A stretch of 37,390 nt of DNA from a virus: positions 1-37,390 of the IMG/VR virus record IMGVR_UViG_3300027752_000048; one strand, 5' to 3'. How positions within the stretch are numbered: position 1 is the stretch's first letter; each line of letters starts with the position of its first letter. Below the pieces are notes generated by a model that worked only from the letters and a program-made list of their open reading frames with translations, ran no database searches and had not been told where the DNA came from. Of the stretch, positions 1-6,209 are shown one piece after another. A program made the position numbers and the translations under genes.

Positions 1-104
1 AAATCTATCTCACTGGTCTTGCTCGCTGTTGGACTATAAGCCAGTTTTTGATCCTAAGTCAAATGCTAGCGACTAAGCCCCTTAATTGGGGCTTTTTTAT
101 TGCT
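1..104. repeat. Terminal overlap, copy 1 (identical to 36718-36821)
   Basis: These 104 bases recur exactly at 36718-36821. The match stops at base 104, a few bases before the stop codon of the gene at 112. The repeat holds most of a putative small RNA and its terminator but lacks that RNA's promoter, which is present only upstream of the second copy. I read it as the wrap-around overlap of a circular or circularly permuted genome, not as a functional direct terminal repeat, because the sequences beyond the two copies diverge completely. Confidence 0.9.
74..98 (+). terminator. Rho-independent terminator of a rightward small transcript (copy 1)
   Basis: An AAGCCCC/GGGGCTT hairpin is followed by a T-run on the plus strand only; the minus strand has no U-tract after the stem. 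No rightward protein gene lies upstream on the circle, so it most likely ends the small RNA starting near 36728 in the second copy. It also sits tail to tail with the leftward gene that ends at 112. Confidence 0.75.
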
Positions 105-111
105 TTAAAGA

Positions 112-561
112 CTAGGCTGATTTACTTGCAAACCAGCCTCTCAATGCTTTTGCGTGTTCGAGCAGTGAATCACCAGCACGTTCCATGCGCGAAGCATTTG
201 CCTCCACCTCAATTTCTGACATAACTTCTTTTCTCGCGTAGCTCTTGTCACCTTCTCGCTTAATTGGATAACGGTCTTGCAAGGTCAAACCAAAAAGATC
301 ATTACTTACACCATTAACAAAATCCTCTGCTTTTTCGACAGGATCATGTCTCATTGCAAGCCGTTGCCTGACCATTTGTTTAACGTGCATAGTCGAAGCA
401 AATTCAATCAACTGTGGCGAATGACAGTCAGGGTCAATCATATTAATAACCGCAACAGCAACAGCGTTGGTGCTAATAAAATCCACTTTTGCTTCTTCCA
501 TTGGCAATATTACTTGATCAATGAAAACATCTATTTGTGATGACAAACTATTTTTCAACAT
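112..561 (-). CDS. Hypothetical protein, variable locus allele A (149 aa)
   Basis: I do not recognise this protein. It is soluble, with an acidic N-terminal half and a basic, probably helical C-terminal half; no signal peptide or membrane segment is visible. Its ATG lies inside the last codons of the 198-aa gene upstream (14-nt overlap), so the two are probably translationally coupled. It is the last gene of the leftward operon and its TAG falls 7 bases from the shared 104-bp anchor. With its upstream partner it forms the 1.1-kb segment that is replaced by a different single gene at 36823-37284. Its position at the end of an operon in an exchangeable segment suggests optional cargo. Confidence 0.75.
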   Translation of the reverse strand: MLKNSLSSQIDVFIDQVILPMEEAKVDFISTNAVAVAVINMIDPDCHSPQLIEFASTMHVKQMVRQRLAMRHDPVEKAEDFVNGVSNDLFGLTLQDRYPIKREGDKSYARKEVMSEIEVEANASRMERAGDSLLEHAKALRGWFASKSA

Positions 562-1144
562 AATTATTTACCCATTCTTTTAGTTTAGGAATAAGGCTCA
601 ATGCCTCGTTGCTTTTCATGCCGTGTGTCCACTCATAAACAAGTGAATTTAGGCTCACATCAAACAGACCCATTTTGTCCATTCTAGAAAGTTCACCCCA
701 AATATATAGAGCGTTCTTGTCCATGCGTTTGGGTTCTGGCTCTGGTGTTGCAATAATGTGGCTTGCGCTAGGCTTAGTTCCAGGCATTGTGATGGCAGCC
801 TCAAACTCATCCTCTGGTACGTTGGCAAGTTTCTGCCATGTGCTGGATTGGTCTTTGGTGATGCCCATGTCGGATAGAGTTTTGATCTGCTTGGTCGAAT
901 CATCCGACTGAGCAGAATTAACGTGCTGGTTTCCTGTTGCCTTTTCAGTATCACGCAACATCTGCCCACACTTACGCTCTGCCCTTACTCGAATTAATGC
1001 ACACTGCCTTTCTGCTTCCATATTGTTTGCTTGCTTTGCGTAGGCCTCAAGAGCTACCGCTTTGTCACGAATATCTTTCACTTCATCTACTTTTTCACAA
1101 ATTTCAATGGCTGTGACCATCGCATCATACTTTACAAGTTCCAT
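548..1144 (-). CDS. Conserved phage protein of unknown function, allele A (198 aa)
   Basis: The sequence resembles a family common in phages and prophages, with an AVALEAYAKQANNMEAERQ helix, an RxRAERKCGQML segment (about 50-65) and the TLSDMGITKDQSSTWQKLA block with VPEDEFE (about 90-115). The family's function is not established; the charged helical N-terminus followed by a DMGITKDQSS-type segment looks nucleic-acid or partner binding. ATG 1144 is chosen because GGAG stands six bases upstream; a TTG at 1168 would add eight residues without a clear ribosome site. It overlaps the downstream 149-aa gene. It belongs to the exchangeable segment 105-1212. Confidence 0.8.
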   Translation of the reverse strand: MELVKYDAMVTAIEICEKVDEVKDIRDKAVALEAYAKQANNMEAERQCALIRVRAERKCGQMLRDTEKATGNQHVNSAQSDDSTKQIKTLSDMGITKDQSSTWQKLANVPEDEFEAAITMPGTKPSASHIIATPEPEPKRMDKNALYIWGELSRMDKMGLFDVSLNSLVYEWTHGMKSNEALSLIPKLKEWVNNYVEK

Positions 1145-1202
1145 GTTTTCTCCACGTAAATTAGTCAATCATATCTTACTGATTAGCTTAACGCTGCTGT
1201 TT

Positions 1203-1397
1203 TTATCGCTTGAGATAATATTCAGCAACCAGCTTGCCTTTTCTATCAACCATTATTGACTCTATCTGATGTCCCTTCCCTCTGAGATCAAAAATCCTAG
1301 CGGCTAAACGCAATGTTCCGAATTGCCGTACAGCTTCTAAGCTAGTTAGGCGATTACCCGTTTTTAAATGCCTTAAAATTTCGATTGATTGACTCAT
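1203..1397 (-). CDS. HTH_39-type winged-helix protein (64 aa)
   Basis: The whole protein matches the small phage helix-turn-helix family known as HTH_39: an ILRHLKTG start, SLEAVRQFGTLRLAARIFDLR as the helix-turn-helix, and a wing reading HQIESIMVDRKGK before the YYLKR end. Such proteins are probable DNA-binding regulators. The start at 1397 is fixed by AGGAGG upstream and by a TAATG overlap with the stop of the RHH gene. Its last codons lie at the boundary of the variable locus: here the protein ends YYLKR, while in the second allele (37285-37390) it ends YYLKS with its TGA inside an ATGA overlap with the next gene. Likely autoregulated or co-regulated with the RHH gene. Confidence 0.8.
   Translation of the reverse strand: MSQSIEILRHLKTGNRLTSLEAVRQFGTLRLAARIFDLRGKGHQIESIMVDRKGKLVAEYYLKR
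1213..1312. repeat. Terminal overlap, second anchor (identical to 37291-37390)
   Basis: These 100 bases, the 3' part of the HTH_39 gene, recur exactly as the last 100 bases of the window. The match begins just inside the final codons of the gene. Together with the 104-bp anchor it brackets two different sequences at the same place on the circle. The nearly equal, roughly 100-base length of both anchors suggests a graph assembler that stopped after one k-mer of shared sequence. Confidence 0.9.
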
Positions 1398-1606
1398 TAC
1401 TTTTCCTCCTGGTTTACAATTAAGTATTCGTCCCATGCGTTTTTCAGCAACTTTTGGATGTATGCAGTCATGTCCAAATGATGTGCTTTTGCGAGGATTC
1501 TCAACCGTTCTTTTTGAACATCATCTACGCGCATAATAAATTTTGGCTCTTCCGCCTTTTTCATTGCTTTATTCATTTTCCGCTGCATTTCACTAATCTC
1601 GGCCAT
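1397..1606 (-). CDS. Ribbon-helix-helix-like regulator (69 aa)
   Basis: After a charged N-terminal helix of about 22 residues, the core FIMRVDDVQKERLRILAKAH followed by MTAYIQKLLKNAWDEYL has the strand-helix-helix layout of Arc/CopG/MetJ-type DNA-binding proteins: a short alternating beta strand, a polar helix, and a hydrophobic second helix. CAGGAG precedes the ATG. It lies 59 bp downstream of the 72-aa gene and overlaps the HTH_39 gene by one base (TAATG), so the pair is co-translated. A near-perfect palindrome at 1629-1643 just upstream is a possible autoregulatory operator. Antitoxin function is not supported because no toxin-like partner is evident. Confidence 0.7.
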   Translation of the reverse strand: MAEISEMQRKMNKAMKKAEEPKFIMRVDDVQKERLRILAKAHHLDMTAYIQKLLKNAWDEYLIVNQEEK

Positions 1607-1628
1607 ACTTTTCTCCTGTTTTGCAATA

Positions 1629-1643
1629 AACTTTTAAAAAGTT
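1629..1643. promoter_or_regulatory. Palindrome upstream of the RHH gene, candidate operator
   Basis: AACTTTT-A-AAAAGTT is a 7+1+7 palindrome in the 58-bp gap upstream of the RHH gene. RHH repressors commonly bind short palindromes near their own promoters. The region is AT-rich, so a chance palindrome is possible. Confidence 0.3.
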
Positions 1644-1664
1644 GATTAAAATTTATTATCTAAA

Positions 1665-1883
1665 CTAAAACCCAGTTGCTATGCATGATAATACTTCTTT
1701 AGCCGTTCTGACTGATGGTGCTTTTTCTGATTCTACTGACAGTGCGATTATGAAGAAACGGCCACCGTTGCTGTGTACTTCATATTCTGCCCCGTCCCCT
1801 GTTGTCAATATGACTGAGGTGACGCGTGTCTCTTCTTCTAACGCTACGACTTGTGCTAGTTCTACGAGTTCTTGTGAGTTCAT
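1665..1883 (-). CDS. Hypothetical protein, first gene of the leftward regulator operon (72 aa)
   Basis: I do not recognise this small protein. It begins with MNSQELVELAQVV, continues with alternating beta-type segments (TSVILTTGDGAEYEVHSNGGRFFIIAL) and ends with a short helix. ATG 1883 is preferred because a GGAG lies nine bases upstream and because a leftward -10 (TATGAT at 1921-1926) would start transcription just upstream; longer in-frame starts at 1928-1949 would overlap that promoter. It is transcribed divergently from the rightward block and is the first protein made from that promoter, which suggests a regulatory or early role. Confidence 0.6.
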   Translation of the reverse strand: MNSQELVELAQVVALEEETRVTSVILTTGDGAEYEVHSNGGRFFIIALSVESEKAPSVRTAKEVLSCIATGF

Positions 1884-1920
1884 AATGTCGTACTCCGTTG
1901 TTGTGGTCTTGCGGAGGTTT

Positions 1921-1972
1921 ATCATAATCATGCTAATTAAGTATTGCAATCATTATTATCATCATTTAAGAT
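1921..1972. promoter_or_regulatory. Divergent promoter pair sharing one palindromic -35 hexamer
   Basis: TTGCAA at 1944-1949 reads the same on both strands. Rightward, it is followed by a 17-bp spacer and TAAGAT (1967-1972). Leftward, it is followed by a 17-bp spacer and TATGAT (plus-strand 1921-1926). Both have sigma70-type spacing, and both drive first genes with good ribosome sites (2005 rightward, 1883 leftward). If real, RNA polymerase could occupy only one direction at a time, an inherently exclusive switch. Confidence 0.5.
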
Positions 1973-2004
1973 GCAATCTCGGTTCACAAAAGAGAGTACA
2001 ACAA

Positions 2005-2181
2005 ATGGATAATCCTTTTGAAGAAAAACAACCTGGTAGCAAGTCATTGCGCCAGTTCAAACTGTCAGCAGAGTCTATTGCAGTGCTAGACCGTATTAGG
2101 AAAACAAATAAGGCAACTAATAGCGAGATAATCGAAACATTGTTATTGAAAGCTGGGCAAAACTTAGTGCGAGGAGAGTAA
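2005..2181 (+). CDS. Small ribbon-helix-helix-like protein (58 aa)
   Basis: The core QFKLSAESIAVLDRIRKTNK followed by TNSEIIETLLLKAG fits the strand-helix-helix pattern of RHH DNA-binding proteins, with a short disordered N-terminus. The ATG at 2005 follows AGAGAG at about nine bases. The frame is open far upstream, but that part is antisense to the 72-aa gene and crosses the divergent promoter, so the longer version is rejected. It is the first gene of the rightward early operon and its stop lies one base before the next ATG. It may counterbalance the leftward regulators. Confidence 0.7.
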   Translation: MDNPFEEKQPGSKSLRQFKLSAESIAVLDRIRKTNKATNSEIIETLLLKAGQNLVRGE

Positions 2182-2182
2182 A

Positions 2183-2599
2183 ATGCTTGATGCTAAAGAG
2201 TTAGCTGACCTCATATATGCCGATGGGCTTAAAAAAGACGACATTGATCTGCAAGAAATGAGCGATGCTTTGTTTTTAAAAGCCATGTTTAGCAAGAAAG
2301 TGTTGTCGCGCATTTGGATAGATGCAATGTGTGATGCTACTAGTGATCAAGAAAATAAGTTGTTTGAGGATTTTAATCGTGCAGTTGTAAATATTGATCG
2401 TCTTAAAGACTGTGACAGTGACTCGTGGGCAATGACTTTATCGAACTCAATTACTCTAACTCAAGCTCGTATTGGATGTTTAGTTATTAAACTTCTAAAG
2501 CAAGCCTGTGAGAATCATGTAAAAGAGAATGGCAAAGAAGTTCTGGAAGAAGCATTATCTTATGTAGACGACATGGAGAATGAACGTGATTACCCATAA
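2183..2599 (+). CDS. Hypothetical early protein (138 aa)
   Basis: I do not recognise this protein. It is acidic and almost entirely helical by appearance, with no membrane segment and four cysteines. GAGGAG precedes the ATG, giving one of the strongest ribosome sites of the early block. It starts one base after the stop of the RHH gene and its end overlaps the next reading frame, so it is an integral member of the recombination operon. Nothing in the sequence fixes a function. Confidence 0.7.
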   Translation: MLDAKELADLIYADGLKKDDIDLQEMSDALFLKAMFSKKVLSRIWIDAMCDATSDQENKLFEDFNRAVVNIDRLKDCDSDSWAMTLSNSITLTQARIGCLVIKLLKQACENHVKENGKEVLEEALSYVDDMENERDYP

Positions 2600-2789
2600 C
2601 AATAAAGATGGCAGTTGGGTTTGTTTTGAGCAGGGGCCGCTGCGTCCTATTGTGTCTGAAAATGACACTTTGGACGGTGCTATTAACAATCTTAATGAGA
2701 TGTTTGGCCAGCAGTACGCTCAGGCAGAATCATTAACTGCTTTATCGCTGAAAAATGATCTGCTTTATACTTGGGGGAAAAAGAAATGA
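2586..2789 (+). CDS. Small hypothetical protein, probable GTG start (67 aa)
   Basis: The product (ITHNNKDGSWVCFEQGPLRP...) looks like a compact alpha/beta protein; I do not recognise it. An ATG at 2580 is only one base from GGAGA, too close to be used efficiently, whereas GTG at 2586 stands six bases away, so I prefer GTG. The gene overlaps the preceding one by about 14 nt and its TGA overlaps the ATG of the next gene (ATGA). Confidence 0.6.
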   Translation: MITHNNKDGSWVCFEQGPLRPIVSENDTLDGAINNLNEMFGQQYAQAESLTALSLKNDLLYTWGKKK

Positions 2790-3067
2790 AGTTATTTATT
2801 ATTTTAAGATTAAATGAATATGCTAATGATGGTTACGATTTTGGTGTCATTACAGAAAATAGATGGGAAATGTATGAAAATGATGAAGACATTCGTTTAA
2901 TCACTACAATTGATATTGATATAAATGATTATTCATCATTTCTTGCTATCCAATCTGAAGTATTAGCAGCGAAGCTTATTGAAAAAGCTAAAGTTGATAT
3001 GACAATGACTCTTGAAAAAGTTAAGGATTTTCAATCTAAATTTTTGTTAATTGGAGGCAGCGAATAA
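2786..3067 (+). CDS. Hypothetical acidic early protein (93 aa)
   Basis: An acidic protein beginning MKLFIILRLNEY, with an IDIDINDYSS segment and a lysine-rich helical C-terminus. I recognise no family. ATG 2786 is supported by the run of G at 2774-2778 and by the ATGA overlap with the preceding stop; an in-frame ATG five codons earlier would sit on the ribosome site. Its TAA overlaps the ATG of the annealing-protein gene (TAATG), so translation of the two is probably coupled. Confidence 0.65.
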   Translation: MKLFIILRLNEYANDGYDFGVITENRWEMYENDEDIRLITTIDIDINDYSSFLAIQSEVLAAKLIEKAKVDMTMTLEKVKDFQSKFLLIGGSE

Positions 3068-3822
3068 TGCCACAGTCTGAATCTATTTGGGAAAACCTGA
3101 GCGCGATTGACTGCTCAAAACACGTTGACAAGAAAGGGGGTTTTGATTATCTGGCTTGGACCTGGGCATGGGCTATGGTTAAAGATCATTACCCATTAGC
3201 CAATTACCGTTTAGAACCTGACGTACACTATGCTGACGGCTCAATGGAAGTCAGGGTGACAGTCATTATCGAAGATCAAGAAGCGATTATGTGGTTGCCT
3301 GTATTGAATTTCCGCAATCAAGCCATATCAAACCCCAACTCATTTGATATTAACTCTGCCAGGATGCGATGCTTAGTCAAATGTTGCGCTGTTGGATTTG
3401 GTTTAGGTCATTACATTTATGCAGGTGAATCAGCACCATCAGCACCAGTTGAAGAAACTTTCACGCCTGCGCAACTGGCATCATTCAATATGATGGTAGC
3501 AAACGGTGACGGCTGGGCAATCAAGCGGTTTGGCAAGGCATTAAAAGATGCTAATCAGCAGCACATTATGGATGATTTATTTAACTCTGCTCCCAAAGGC
3601 CAGATAACAGCCCTCAAGAGCAAAGTAAGAGAACTGGTACAATCAGCCAACTCTGAACTTAAAACGATTGTGGCGGCCTTGCAGGAGGCCATAGCGAATA
3701 ATTCAGGTGATTCTATTGAAGAAATCTATAATGAACTTGATCCTGAGAATATAGACATAGTAAATGCTGGTATGACCGAGATTGAGCATATTCAAATGAA
3801 AAAACTGACTGAGGAGGCGTGA
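3067..3822 (+). CDS. Single-strand DNA annealing protein, Sak3/DUF1071-like (251 aa)
   Basis: The N-terminal 120 residues carry the DUF1071 (Sak3-type) signature: IWENLSAIDCSKHVDKKGG, FDYLAWTWAWAMVKDHYP, LPVLNFRNQAI, and the FDINSARMRCLVKC-x-GLGHYIYAGE block. Proteins of this family are Red-beta/RAD52-superfamily recombinases that anneal complementary single strands during phage recombination and replication. The C-terminal 120 residues are helical, variable and probably mediate SSB or partner contacts. It is two genes upstream of an SSB gene. No partner exonuclease is recognisable nearby. Its TGA overlaps the next ATG (ATGA). Confidence 0.85.
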   Translation: MPQSESIWENLSAIDCSKHVDKKGGFDYLAWTWAWAMVKDHYPLANYRLEPDVHYADGSMEVRVTVIIEDQEAIMWLPVLNFRNQAISNPNSFDINSARMRCLVKCCAVGFGLGHYIYAGESAPSAPVEETFTPAQLASFNMMVANGDGWAIKRFGKALKDANQQHIMDDLFNSAPKGQITALKSKVRELVQSANSELKTIVAALQEAIANNSGDSIEEIYNELDPENIDIVNAGMTEIEHIQMKKLTEEA

Positions 3823-4139
3823 TGACTGAATTTGATACAACAATTTTACAACCCGTTGGAAGCCAATCAAAGCCATCTCAGGAGTGGTCAGACTGGCCTG
3901 TTACTGTTGAGTATGATTTTGATGATGGAGTCACAATTTTAGGTGTTCGTGATGAAAAGCCTTTTATGACAAAACCAGAAATGAATGCGTCACATAATTA
4001 TTACCCTAAAGATTTAACAAAAGAACAAATTGGCTGGGTAGAATTAGCCTGTATCGAAAATCAAGAAAAACTTGATTATCTTAGCGAAAAACTTAATGAG
4101 CATATTAAATTCCGTAGCCAACGATTTGGAGGTGAGTAA
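3822..4139 (+). CDS. Hypothetical protein between annealing protein and SSB (105 aa)
   Basis: I do not recognise this protein. It has an acidic N-terminus (WPVTVEYDFDDGVTILGVRD) and a helical C-terminus rich in lysine and glutamate. The start at 3822 is set by GAGGAGG just upstream and by the ATGA overlap with the annealing-protein gene; a GTG at 3819 is inferior. Its TAA overlaps the SSB start (TAATG). Being locked between two single-strand DNA proteins suggests a role in the same process, but that is inference from position only. Confidence 0.65.
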   Translation: MTEFDTTILQPVGSQSKPSQEWSDWPVTVEYDFDDGVTILGVRDEKPFMTKPEMNASHNYYPKDLTKEQIGWVELACIENQEKLDYLSEKLNEHIKFRSQRFGGE

Positions 4140-4474
4140 TGAAAATAGGCATATCTATCAGTATTGATGTTACAAAAATTCTTAAAGATCGACTGTATCA
4201 GGGGAAAAAAGGCACATATTTGGATTTAACGACTTTTATTAACACAGATGAAGCTGACCAGTATGAGAATCACGGTTTTATCAGTCAGAGTCAAACCAAA
4301 GATGAACGAGAAACAGGCGCAGAGAGAACCCCAATACTGGGTAATTGCAAAGTCTTTTATACCGAAGATAGCCAAGCTAAAGCCGAGGCACATTCTCAAG
4401 GTATTGCCGAGGCTAACAAGGCATTGAATGCTAAACCTAGCGTTAACTTTAATGAAGACGATATTCCGTTTTAA
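4139..4474 (+). CDS. ssb: Phage single-stranded DNA-binding protein (111 aa)
   Basis: The protein ends in NEDDIPF, the acidic C-terminal tip by which bacterial-type SSBs recruit partner proteins. The first 80 residues (IGISISIDVTKI, GTYLDLTTFIN, LGNCKVFY) have alternating beta strands compatible with a minimal OB fold, and a Gln/Ala-rich linker precedes the tail. It is shorter than E. coli SSB, as is usual for phage versions. It is co-transcribed with the annealing protein, its functional partner in recombination. The fold assignment is weaker than the tail evidence. Confidence 0.8.
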   Translation: MKIGISISIDVTKILKDRLYQGKKGTYLDLTTFINTDEADQYENHGFISQSQTKDERETGAERTPILGNCKVFYTEDSQAKAEAHSQGIAEANKALNAKPSVNFNEDDIPF

Positions 4475-4482
4475 GGATGCCT

Positions 4483-4632
4483 ATGGATACAAAAGATGAG
4501 GAAGTGTTGGTGTATAGGGCTATTGAAGCCCTAGAAGCCATTGCCGATGCCCTTAATGAAATAAATGAACGAGAGCGTAAAAATGATGAATTTACTATTA
4601 ACCAAAAATTATTTGGAGCAGAATTTCCATGA
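4483..4632 (+). CDS. Small acidic protein (49 aa)
   Basis: The ATG at 4483 follows AAGGA and opens a 49-residue frame that looks like one long amphipathic helix rich in Glu and Ala (EEVLVYRAIEALEAIADALN). It begins 8 bases after the SSB stop and its TGA overlaps the next ATG (ATGA). Tight packing supports it as a real gene. The function is unknown; a coiled-coil adaptor or inhibitor peptide would fit the look. Confidence 0.6.
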   Translation: MDTKDEEVLVYRAIEALEAIADALNEINERERKNDEFTINQKLFGAEFP

Positions 4633-4790
4633 GTAAACAAAACGCATTATTAGCTTTGCTAGTTACCTTTGTATTTACTGCTTTTATGTGTAGCGCACAA
4701 GAAGTTAAATACTGCAAGAACGCCAAGACGGGTGAGATTGTTGTTGTCCAGGCTGGCTATCCTTGTCCTTTCCCCACTCATAAACTATAG
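4629..4790 (+). CDS. Small exported protein with signal peptide and two-Cys domain (53 aa)
   Basis: The N-terminus has a positively charged start, a hydrophobic core (ALLALLVTFVFTAFM) and a likely signal-peptidase I site at CSA-Q, followed by a 30-residue mature domain with YCKNAKTGEIVVVQAGYPCP. The two mature cysteines could form a disulphide in the periplasm. The cysteine before the cleavage site is not in a good lipobox context. The gene overlaps the preceding one by four bases. The role is unknown; an envelope-targeted early function such as superinfection exclusion is possible but unproven. Confidence 0.65.
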   Translation: MSKQNALLALLVTFVFTAFMCSAQEVKYCKNAKTGEIVVVQAGYPCPFPTHKL

Positions 4791-4800
4791 GATTATTAAA

Positions 4801-5013
4801 ATGAGCGAACCAAAATCAGCACAACAAATAATTATGGCTTCAATTGCAGCCGAAGAAGAAGGCGTAACTGTTAACTGGAAACAAACGCTATTGCTTTATC
4901 ATGATGCCGCAATTAAAGAAATTGTGCGGTTAACCGAGGAGCTAGAGCGCAGTCAAGAGGCTTGCGCTAATTTAAAACTAATAGATGAAACTGCTAGTTC
5001 TGACCCCATGTAA
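4801..5013 (+). CDS. Small coiled-coil-like protein, last gene of the early rightward block (70 aa)
   Basis: An acidic, largely helical protein (AQQIIMASIAAEEEG..., then a C-terminal helix with heptad-like Leu spacing around IVRLTEELERSQE). The ATG at 4801 follows AGGA at about nine bases. I recognise no family. Its last 20 bases overlap the 3' end of the convergent endolysin gene, and I see no terminator hairpin at the junction, so the two transcripts probably run into each other. Confidence 0.6.
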   Translation: MSEPKSAQQIIMASIAAEEEGVTVNWKQTLLLYHDAAIKEIVRLTEELERSQEACANLKLIDETASSDPM

Positions 5014-5344
5014 CTGGAGTTCCACTGCGGGAATCGATGTGGGTGAAGGTGCTGTATCTGCCCACTGACATTCCCAAATCTTCTGCGTAATTAGCAATCC
5101 TTTCTGGTTCTACCATTTTCACCTGAATGTCTGCCGCTCTACCTTTTAAATGTTGAGACTTTTCACTGCCTCCTATTGCTGCGTTATGAGCAATACATCT
5201 ACAGCCTGATGTTATCACTACTGCGGATTCAAAATGGCCCCTAATTGCCTCTAGGGCTTCCAACAGCACAGTGTCAACAGTGTCAAAGCCACAGCCACAC
5301 TTGCAAGCAAATTCAGGGCGTTTAAAGTAAGGAGATACCTTCAC
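4994..5344 (-). CDS. Endolysin, peptidase M15-like D-Ala-D-Ala carboxypeptidase/endopeptidase (116 aa)
   Basis: The protein shows the compact M15 (peptidase_M15_3) layout: SPYFKRPEFACKCGCG at the N-terminus, TSGCRC-x-HNAAIGG, the zinc-site motif SQHLKGRAADI (His and Asp ligands) and the distal THID histidine. Such enzymes cleave peptide cross-links of peptidoglycan. There is no signal peptide, so export through the neighbouring holin is expected. GTG 5344 is preferred over ATG 5350: the ATG is one base from GGAG, the GTG is seven, and GTG overlaps the upstream stop as GTGA. It is the last gene of the late operon. Confidence 0.85.
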   Translation of the reverse strand: MKVSPYFKRPEFACKCGCGFDTVDTVLLEALEAIRGHFESAVVITSGCRCIAHNAAIGGSEKSQHLKGRAADIQVKMVEPERIANYAEDLGMSVGRYSTFTHIDSRSGTPVTWGQN

Positions 5345-5763
5345 TGACATTCTCCGCTAATAAACTGCATATTCAAATCTTGTTGGTTAGAAATGTTGGC
5401 AAGCATTCTGTCTTCTAATCGGAACAACGCAGCCGAAACAGCTTGAGTGTTTGAAGCTTGGGCATAGAACAAAAAACCAAATATGCTGCCAAAGACAACA
5501 ATGACGGCAACAATAAGACTGCCAATTTGCGCCCAATTTGTTTCTTTAGGTTGACTGAAATGCGATAGCTGCTTGCTTAATCGTTGCATATTTTCAGTTT
5601 GATTAGCAAATCCTGCAACTTGCTCCCGCCCCAGGCCATCCATTCCTACTTTTAGCCCAGCAATATCAGTTCTAATTTCACCAATATCTCTGACGTTTCT
5701 TTGAGTAATATCAAAATGTCCTCCTCCGTCGTCCTTGTCAGTCATCCTACGCCCCATGTCCAC
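5341..5763 (-). CDS. Single-TM lysis-cassette protein, possibly spanin- or holin-related (140 aa)
   Basis: An N-terminal soluble, partly coiled-coil region of about 75 residues is followed by one clear membrane segment (about 77-99, IGSLIVAVIVVFGSIFGFLFYA) and a 40-residue C-terminal tail. The probable start is GTG 5763, eight bases after AGGA; an ATG at 5745 is the alternative. It sits between the three-TM holin and the endolysin and overlaps the latter. Position suggests a role in lysis or its timing. The topology (long cytoplasmic coil first) is not that of a classical i-spanin, so the exact role is open. Confidence 0.65.
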   Translation of the reverse strand: MDMGRRMTDKDDGGGHFDITQRNVRDIGEIRTDIAGLKVGMDGLGREQVAGFANQTENMQRLSKQLSHFSQPKETNWAQIGSLIVAVIVVFGSIFGFLFYAQASNTQAVSAALFRLEDRMLANISNQQDLNMQFISGECQ

Positions 5764-5792
5764 GGCTATTATCCTTTGATAATTGCAATTAT

Positions 5793-6209
5793 TTAACGAC
5801 TTACGCCTTTAGTTTTTTCATAAGTTCTCATAGCACCTAATCCTAATAAAGCAAGAACTAAGCCTGTAACTTCATTTCCATCAATTGTTGGTAATAAAGG
5901 AACAATCTCAGTAGCTCGGTCAGACAAAGTTACAATACCTATTACAATAAAGTCTTTAATAATCCAATTGTAAAGTAAAGCAATAGCACAAATCCAAAGA
6001 AGGCTGGGCCTACCTCCTGCTACAAACCAATTTGTGTTTTTAGCAGATTCAATATTTGCCTGAGCTTGCATCATGTGTGGTTGAGCCATAAGTGCCTGTA
6101 TCTTTAACGCTGCCGCTGCCCTTTCATCATCAGACGTAAATAAGCTGTCTAAACCGCCCATTACACTGTCAGCCAAGCTGCCTACATCAAAGTTTACTAT
6201 TCCACTCAT
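5793..6209 (-). CDS. Holin, GTA_holin_3TM-like (138 aa)
   Basis: After an N-terminal helical stretch with QPHMMQAQANIESAKNTNWFVAGGRPSLLWIC, the protein has hydrophobic segments around residues 68-90 and 112-126 and ends with LGLGAMRTYEKTKGV. The WFVAGxRP...W motif and the GLGxxRTxEKxKG ending are hallmarks of the three-TM holin family found in gene-transfer agents and many phages. Such holins permeabilise the inner membrane at the end of infection and release the endolysin. Its start overlaps the stop of the tail-fibre gene by four bases, placing it in the late operon. Confidence 0.85.
   Translation of the reverse strand: MSGIVNFDVGSLADSVMGGLDSLFTSDDERAAAALKIQALMAQPHMMQAQANIESAKNTNWFVAGGRPSLLWICAIALLYNWIIKDFIVIGIVTLSDRATEIVPLLPTIDGNEVTGLVLALLGLGAMRTYEKTKGVSR

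Noticed and set aside
1-104. Functional direct terminal repeats of a linear phage genome
   Set aside because: The two copies are not both at the termini: copy 2 ends about 570 bp before the window end, and a second, different overlap follows. A wrap-around with divergent alleles explains both.
1681-2004. 166-aa rightward protein starting at 1681
   Set aside because: Its first 108 residues are antisense to the 72-aa gene and cross the divergent promoter; only the part from 2005 looks like a protein.
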